A stretch of DNA of 36,317 bases. It comes from Dyella flava. Its GTDB lineage: Bacteria > Pseudomonadota > Gammaproteobacteria > Xanthomonadales > Rhodanobacteraceae. This document shows positions 33,251-36,317 of the stretch, piece by piece. Position numbers and translations under genes: made by a program. The stretch covers positions 1 to 36,317 of the forward strand of contig NZ_JADIKE010000015.1 of the NCBI RefSeq assembly GCF_016904955.1, read 5' to 3'. The notes beneath the pieces are model-generated. The model saw only the letters and a program-made list of their open reading frames with translations, had not been told where the DNA came from and made no database searches. The stretch's first letter is position 1, and each line of letters starts with the position of its first letter.

Positions 33251-33282
33251 AGCACGGCGTGGCGATCCGCCGTGCTTTTTTT
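33251..33282 (+). terminator. Terminator of the YidB-like gene
   Basis: AGCACGGCG (33251-33259) pairs with CGCCGTGCT (33268-33276), preceded by A residues and followed by T residues to 33282. It could also serve the convergent GlsB/YeaQ gene. Confidence 0.9.
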
Positions 33283-33302
33283 GCATGCCGCAGGCAGCGC
33301 GG

Positions 33303-33563
33303 TCAGTGCTCGATAAGTTTCAGCACGAACAGCAGGATTACCGCGCCGACAATCGACATCAGGAAACCGGCCGTGTGGAACTTCTGCCCCGGCGCGGGCT
33401 TGTTGAACATGGTGCCGATGAATCCGCCGATCACGGAACCCACGATGCCCACGATGGTGGTCATGATGAAGCCGTAGTGGGCGGCGCCCGGCACGATCCA
33501 GCGGGCGATGAGGCCGACGAAGAAACCAACGATGATGGACCAGATAAGGCTGAACATAGGCAT
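33303..33563 (-). CDS. GlsB/YeaQ/YmgE family stress-response membrane protein
   Basis: An 86-aa inner-membrane protein with three hydrophobic segments (about 4-22, 31-50 and 66-84) and the family pattern IVGFFVGLIARWIVPG at 11-26 and IVGIVGSVIGGFIG at 37-50. It belongs to the YeaQ/YmgE transglycosylase-associated family, linked to acid or general stress. The ATG at 33563 has AAGGAG at a good distance. A much longer open frame on this strand reaches 35024, but it runs antisense to the aminotransferase and is a compositional artefact. Confidence 0.92.
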   Translation of the reverse strand: MPMFSLIWSIIVGFFVGLIARWIVPGAAHYGFIMTTIVGIVGSVIGGFIGTMFNKPAPGQKFHTAGFLMSIVGAVILLFVLKLIEH

Positions 33564-33776
33564 CTTCTCCTTGAGTCTGTGTCTGGGCTGGCGATCAGAT
33601 GACGTTCTCCGCTCAGGTCTGTAGCGGCTAGGGGGCAGAGCGCCCCGGGACATGATGCTGGCGGGAGCCGCCACTGCAATAGGAGTTTTTCGGCTCCGAA
33701 AGGGATTCGCGGATGACGCAGCGCCGCATGCTAAAATCGCCGGGTTTGTTGCCTCCGTCCCCCCTCCGAGGAAACC

Positions 33777-34976
33777 ATGCCCCAGCTCGCCCAGCGTGTC
33801 GGCCGCGCCAAACCCAGCGCGATCATGGTCATCGCCGAAAAGGCGAAGCAGCTCAAGGCTGCCGGCCACGACATCATCAGCTTCTCGATCGGCGTTCCGA
33901 ATTTTCTTCCCGGCGAACACGTCTACGCGGCAGCCCGCGAAGCGCTTTCGCACGATAGCGGCCAGTACGGCAGCAACCGTGGTGCCGATACCCTGCTGGA
34001 TGCTTTCCTCAGGCACATCGAAGCACTGGGCTTCAACGGCTACACCCGCATGAATCTGGCGGTCGGCATCGGCGCCAAGCAGGTGCTGTACAACCTGGCC
34101 GAAGTCCTGCTCAACGACGGCGAGGAAATCTGCTTCGCCGCACCGTACTGGACCACCTACCACGACATCGCCGATATCGTCGGGGCGAAGGCCAACGTGC
34201 TGCACTGTGGTCCTGCGCAGAACTACAAGCTCACGCCGCAGCAGCTGGACAGTGCGCTGGCGCGCAGGCCGAAGGTGTTCCTGTTCAACAATCCGTCCAA
34301 CCCGACCGGCATGGTCTACACGCGCGAGGAAATCGCCGCGCTGGCCGACGTGCTGGCGAAGTATCCGGATACCTGGATCATCACCGACGACATCTACAAC
34401 TCGATGGTGTTCGACGGCATCGGCTACCACAACTTCGTGTTTGCGCGCCCTGAGCTGCGCGATCGCCTGGTGTTCGTCGATTCGGTCTCCAAGACCTACG
34501 GCATGCCCGGCTGGCGCGTGGGCCTGATCGCCGGGCCGGAATCGGTGGCCAAGGCCATCACCACGCTCAATTCCAATCACATCACCAGCGTGCCGGAAGT
34601 GATCAACGCCGCGGCGATTGCCGCGTTCAGCGGCCCGCAGGATATCCCGCAGGCCAAATGCCGGGAGTTTTCCGAGAAGCGCGACATCGTGCTGGGCGCG
34701 CTGGCGAAGATTCCCGGTGTGGTGTGCCCGCGTCCGCAGGGTGCGTTCTACGCCTTCCCGGATATCTCGGTAGCGTTCGGCAAGAGCCACAGCGGCAAGC
34801 GCATCGAAAACGATGTCGACCTGTGCGCCGCCTTGCTCGAAGCCAAGGGCGTCGCCTGCGTGCCGGGCTCGGCGTTTGGCGAACCGCGGGCGATGCGCAT
34901 TTCGTATACCTGTCCCACGGCTCAGCTTGAACCCGGCCTTGCCCGCATCATCGAGTTCTTTGCTGAATTGAACTGA
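33777..34976 (+). CDS. Class I/II pyridoxal-phosphate aminotransferase
   Basis: A 399-aa fold type I aminotransferase that should transfer amino groups between aspartate or related amino acids and 2-oxo acids. Landmarks: NNPSNPTG at 171-178, TDDIYN at 203-208 (Asp that pairs with the cofactor nitrogen, and Tyr), the Schiff-base lysine in [15 protein letters not shown] (Lys239), Arg247 for phosphate contact, and a C-terminal MRISY with the substrate-carboxylate arginine. Substrate is not certain, but the sequence type is close to aspartate aminotransferases. The ATG has GAGGAAA about 5 bases upstream, and a TAAAAT -10 box at 33732-33737 suggests a promoter close to the start. It is followed by a terminator and mdh; the adjacency fits oxaloacetate/aspartate metabolism. 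Confidence 0.92.
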   Translation: MPQLAQRVGRAKPSAIMVIAEKAKQLKAAGHDIISFSIGVPNFLPGEHVYAAAREALSHDSGQYGSNRGADTLLDAFLRHIEALGFNGYTRMNLAVGIGAKQVLYNLAEVLLNDGEEICFAAPYWTTYHDIADIVGAKANVLHCGPAQNYKLTPQQLDSALARRPKVFLFNNPSNPTGMVYTREEIAALADVLAKYPDTWIITDDIYNSMVFDGIGYHNFVFARPELRDRLVFVDSVSKTYGMPGWRVGLIAGPESVAKAITTLNSNHITSVPEVINAAAIAAFSGPQDIPQAKCREFSEKRDIVLGALAKIPGVVCPRPQGAFYAFPDISVAFGKSHSGKRIENDVDLCAALLEAKGVACVPGSAFGEPRAMRISYTCPTAQLEPGLARIIEFFAELN

Positions 34977-34987
34977 TTCATCTCCCC

Positions 34988-35018
34988 GGCCCGCGTTATA
35001 CGATGCGGGCCTTGTTTT
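34988..35018 (+). terminator. Terminator between aminotransferase and mdh
   Basis: GGCCCGC (34988-34994) pairs with GCGGGCC (35005-35011) around a 10-base loop, followed by TTGTTTT. It should at least partly separate the two genes. Confidence 0.8.
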
Positions 35019-35041
35019 ATGCACCTGAAGGAGTTGCCACG

Positions 35042-36028
35042 ATGAAAGCCCCCGTTCGTGTTGCCGTGACCGGCGCTGCCGGCCAGATCGGTTATGCCTT
35101 GCTGTTCCGTATCGCCGCCGGCGACATGCTCGGCCCGGACCAGCCGGTGATCCTGCACCTGCTCGAAATCACGCCGGCGCTGCCTGCGTTGCAGGGCGTG
35201 GTGATGGAGCTCAACGATTGCGCGTTCCCGACGCTGGCTGGCGTGGTCGCCACCGACGACGTCAACGTCGCCTTCAAGGATGTCGACTATGCGCTGCTGG
35301 TCGGTGCGCGTCCGCGCGGACCGGGCATGGAGCGCAAGGACCTGCTCGAAGCCAACGGCGCGATCTTCTCGCCGCAGGGCAAGGCGCTCAACGATCACGC
35401 CAAGCGCAGCGTGCGGGTGCTGGTGGTCGGCAACCCGGCCAACACCAATTCGCTGATCGCCCAGCAAAACGCCCCGGACCTGGATCCGAAGTGCTTCACC
35501 GCGATGGTGCGCCTGGACCACAACCGTGCGTTGTCGCAGCTGGCCGAAAAGACCGGCAAGCACACCACCGACATCAAGAAGGTCACCATCTGGGGCAACC
35601 ACAGCTCCACCCAGTATCCGGACCTGCATCACGCCACCGTCGACGGCAAGGCTGCGCTCAGCCTGATCGACCAGAACTGGTACGAGAAGGATTTCATCCC
35701 GACCGTGCAGCAGCGCGGCGCCGCCATCATCAAGGCACGTGGTGCTTCCTCCGCCGCTTCGGCCGCTTCGGCCGCGATCGACCACATGCGCACCTGGGCC
35801 CTGGGCACCGCGGAAGGTGATTGGGTCTCGATGGGCATTCCGTCGGATGGCTCCTACGGCATCAAGCCGGGTGTGATCTATGGCTACCCGGTAACGGTGA
35901 AGAACGGCAAGTACGAAATCGTGCAGGGCCTGGACATCAACGAGTTCTCGCGCGCACGCATGGATGCCACCGACAAGGAACTGCGCGAAGAGCGCGCTGG
36001 TGTCGAGCATCTGTTTGCCAAGAAGTAA
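35042..36028 (+). CDS. mdh: Malate dehydrogenase (NAD-dependent)
   Basis: A 328-aa cytoplasmic malate dehydrogenase of the TCA cycle, which interconverts malate and oxaloacetate. Features: NAD-binding [13 protein letters not shown] at 10-22, the substrate-binding loop [15 protein letters not shown] at 89-103, VGNPANTNS at 129-137, the catalytic pair Asp159 in RLDHNRA and His187 in WGNHSST, and a C-terminal [12 protein letters not shown]. The form and length fit the cytosolic-type enzyme common in Xanthomonadales. ATG 35042 has AAGGAG about 8 bases upstream; the frame from 35003 is only an extension into the terminator region. Confidence 0.98.
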   Translation: MKAPVRVAVTGAAGQIGYALLFRIAAGDMLGPDQPVILHLLEITPALPALQGVVMELNDCAFPTLAGVVATDDVNVAFKDVDYALLVGARPRGPGMERKDLLEANGAIFSPQGKALNDHAKRSVRVLVVGNPANTNSLIAQQNAPDLDPKCFTAMVRLDHNRALSQLAEKTGKHTTDIKKVTIWGNHSSTQYPDLHHATVDGKAALSLIDQNWYEKDFIPTVQQRGAAIIKARGASSAASAASAAIDHMRTWALGTAEGDWVSMGIPSDGSYGIKPGVIYGYPVTVKNGKYEIVQGLDINEFSRARMDATDKELREERAGVEHLFAKK

Positions 36029-36054
36029 GTTTCGGATTCATCGCTGTGGAAATG

Positions 36055-36088
36055 AACGGCCATCCTTTATGGGGTGGCCGTTTTTTTT
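36055..36088 (+). terminator. Terminator of mdh
   Basis: AACGGCCA (36055-36062) pairs with TGGCCGTT (36075-36082), followed by T residues to 36088. Confidence 0.9.
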
Positions 36089-36204
36089 GTTGGTTGAATT
36101 GCTTTGGGCTTGATTTGGTGGGGGACTCGGTATTTTTTTGTACTCTTTTGTGGTGGTGTTTCGCATTGCTGTGCATTTCGTTGGTTGAGGCATTGCCTGC
36201 GGCG

Positions 36205-36275
36205 CTTTCGGCCTAAAGGCCGAGTCACTTTTCTTTGCTGGCCCAAAGAAAAGTAACCCAAAGAAATGGCCTGAA
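36205..36275. repeat. Dispersed hairpin repeat (CACTTTTCTTTG type)
   Basis: CGGCC-TAAA-GGCCG (36209-36222) is followed by ACTTTTCTTTG (36227-36237) paired with CAAAGAAAAGT (36244-36254). The same CACTTTTCTTTGCTGGCCCA word order is known to me as a dispersed intergenic repeat in several Proteobacteria. Only one copy is in this window. The adjacent bases 36100-36317 contain no convincing gene. Confidence 0.6.
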
Positions 36276-36317
36276 AGGCTCGTGGCGTGGGTGGGATAAA
36301 AGCTTGAGCGTTGGCGG

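Noticed and set aside
33303..35024. 573-codon minus-strand frame covering the GlsB/YeaQ gene and beyond
   Set aside because: Only the last 86 codons are a real gene with its own ATG and ribosome site; the rest is antisense to the aminotransferase.

Overview
The window looks like the chromosome of a high-GC gammaproteobacterium of the Xanthomonadales, most likely Rhodanobacteraceae (Dyella, Luteibacter or Rhodanobacter type). This is judged from protein style, codon bias and the dispersed repeats built on GGGTTAGCGCAGCG; it is recognition by eye, not a database match. No rRNA, tRNA, CRISPR array, transposase or phage structural gene was seen.

Layout. (1) 1-2.3 kb: a leftward cluster of small stress/detoxification genes (Ohr/OsmC-like, VOC/glyoxalase-like, SDR oxidoreductase), with the stump of a divergent LysR regulator just upstream. 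(2) About 2.5-9.5 kb: a gene-poor, visibly more AT-rich accessory stretch. It holds a 2H-phosphoesterase-like gene that has lost its second catalytic motif, three small leftward genes (YkgJ-type cysteine cluster, 77 aa and 47 aa hypotheticals), a cold-shock gene with a good terminator, a membrane gene split by an in-frame TGA, and several unrecognised membrane proteins including one of about 500 aa. (3) 9.5-11.8 kb: a tightly overlapping leftward operon DUF1326 > DUF2182 > EamA transporter. (4) 12.2-14.1 kb: PadR regulator > HAAS-domain membrane protein > DUF1579-like protein. (5) 14.1-18.6 kb: a leftward operon DUF1800 > DUF1501 > DUF1800, with a perfect 9+7+9 dyad just upstream of its first gene. 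(6) 18.7-19.3 kb: a class I methyltransferase.

(7) 19.5-27.8 kb: a glycoside-use locus made of a DeoR/AgaR-like repressor (leftward), an AgaS-like SIS sugar isomerase/deaminase, a secreted clan GH-D alpha-galactosidase/alpha-N-acetylgalactosaminidase-like enzyme, a Tat-exported GH35 beta-galactosidase, and a convergent OprB-type sugar porin. Together they suggest uptake and stepwise hydrolysis of a galactose/GalNAc-containing glycan, with repression at the long repressor/agaS intergenic region. No sugar kinase, deacetylase or inner-membrane transporter is present here.

(8) 28-36.3 kb: core and housekeeping genes: typA/bipA, a 3-hydroxybutyrate oligomer hydrolase-like esterase, a cytoplasmic cyclophilin, a YidB/DUF937 protein, a GlsB/YeaQ membrane protein, a class I aminotransferase and malate dehydrogenase, several followed by clear intrinsic terminators.

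A family of large inverted repeats (paired REP-like arms) sits in at least four intergenic gaps (19.4, 26.3, 27.9, 30.0 kb), with a single arm at 0.15 kb. No radically new defence or mobile system was found. The best leads are the galactoside locus, the DUF1800/DUF1501/DUF1800 operon with its dyad, the interrupted and degenerate genes of the AT-rich stretch, and the repeat family.
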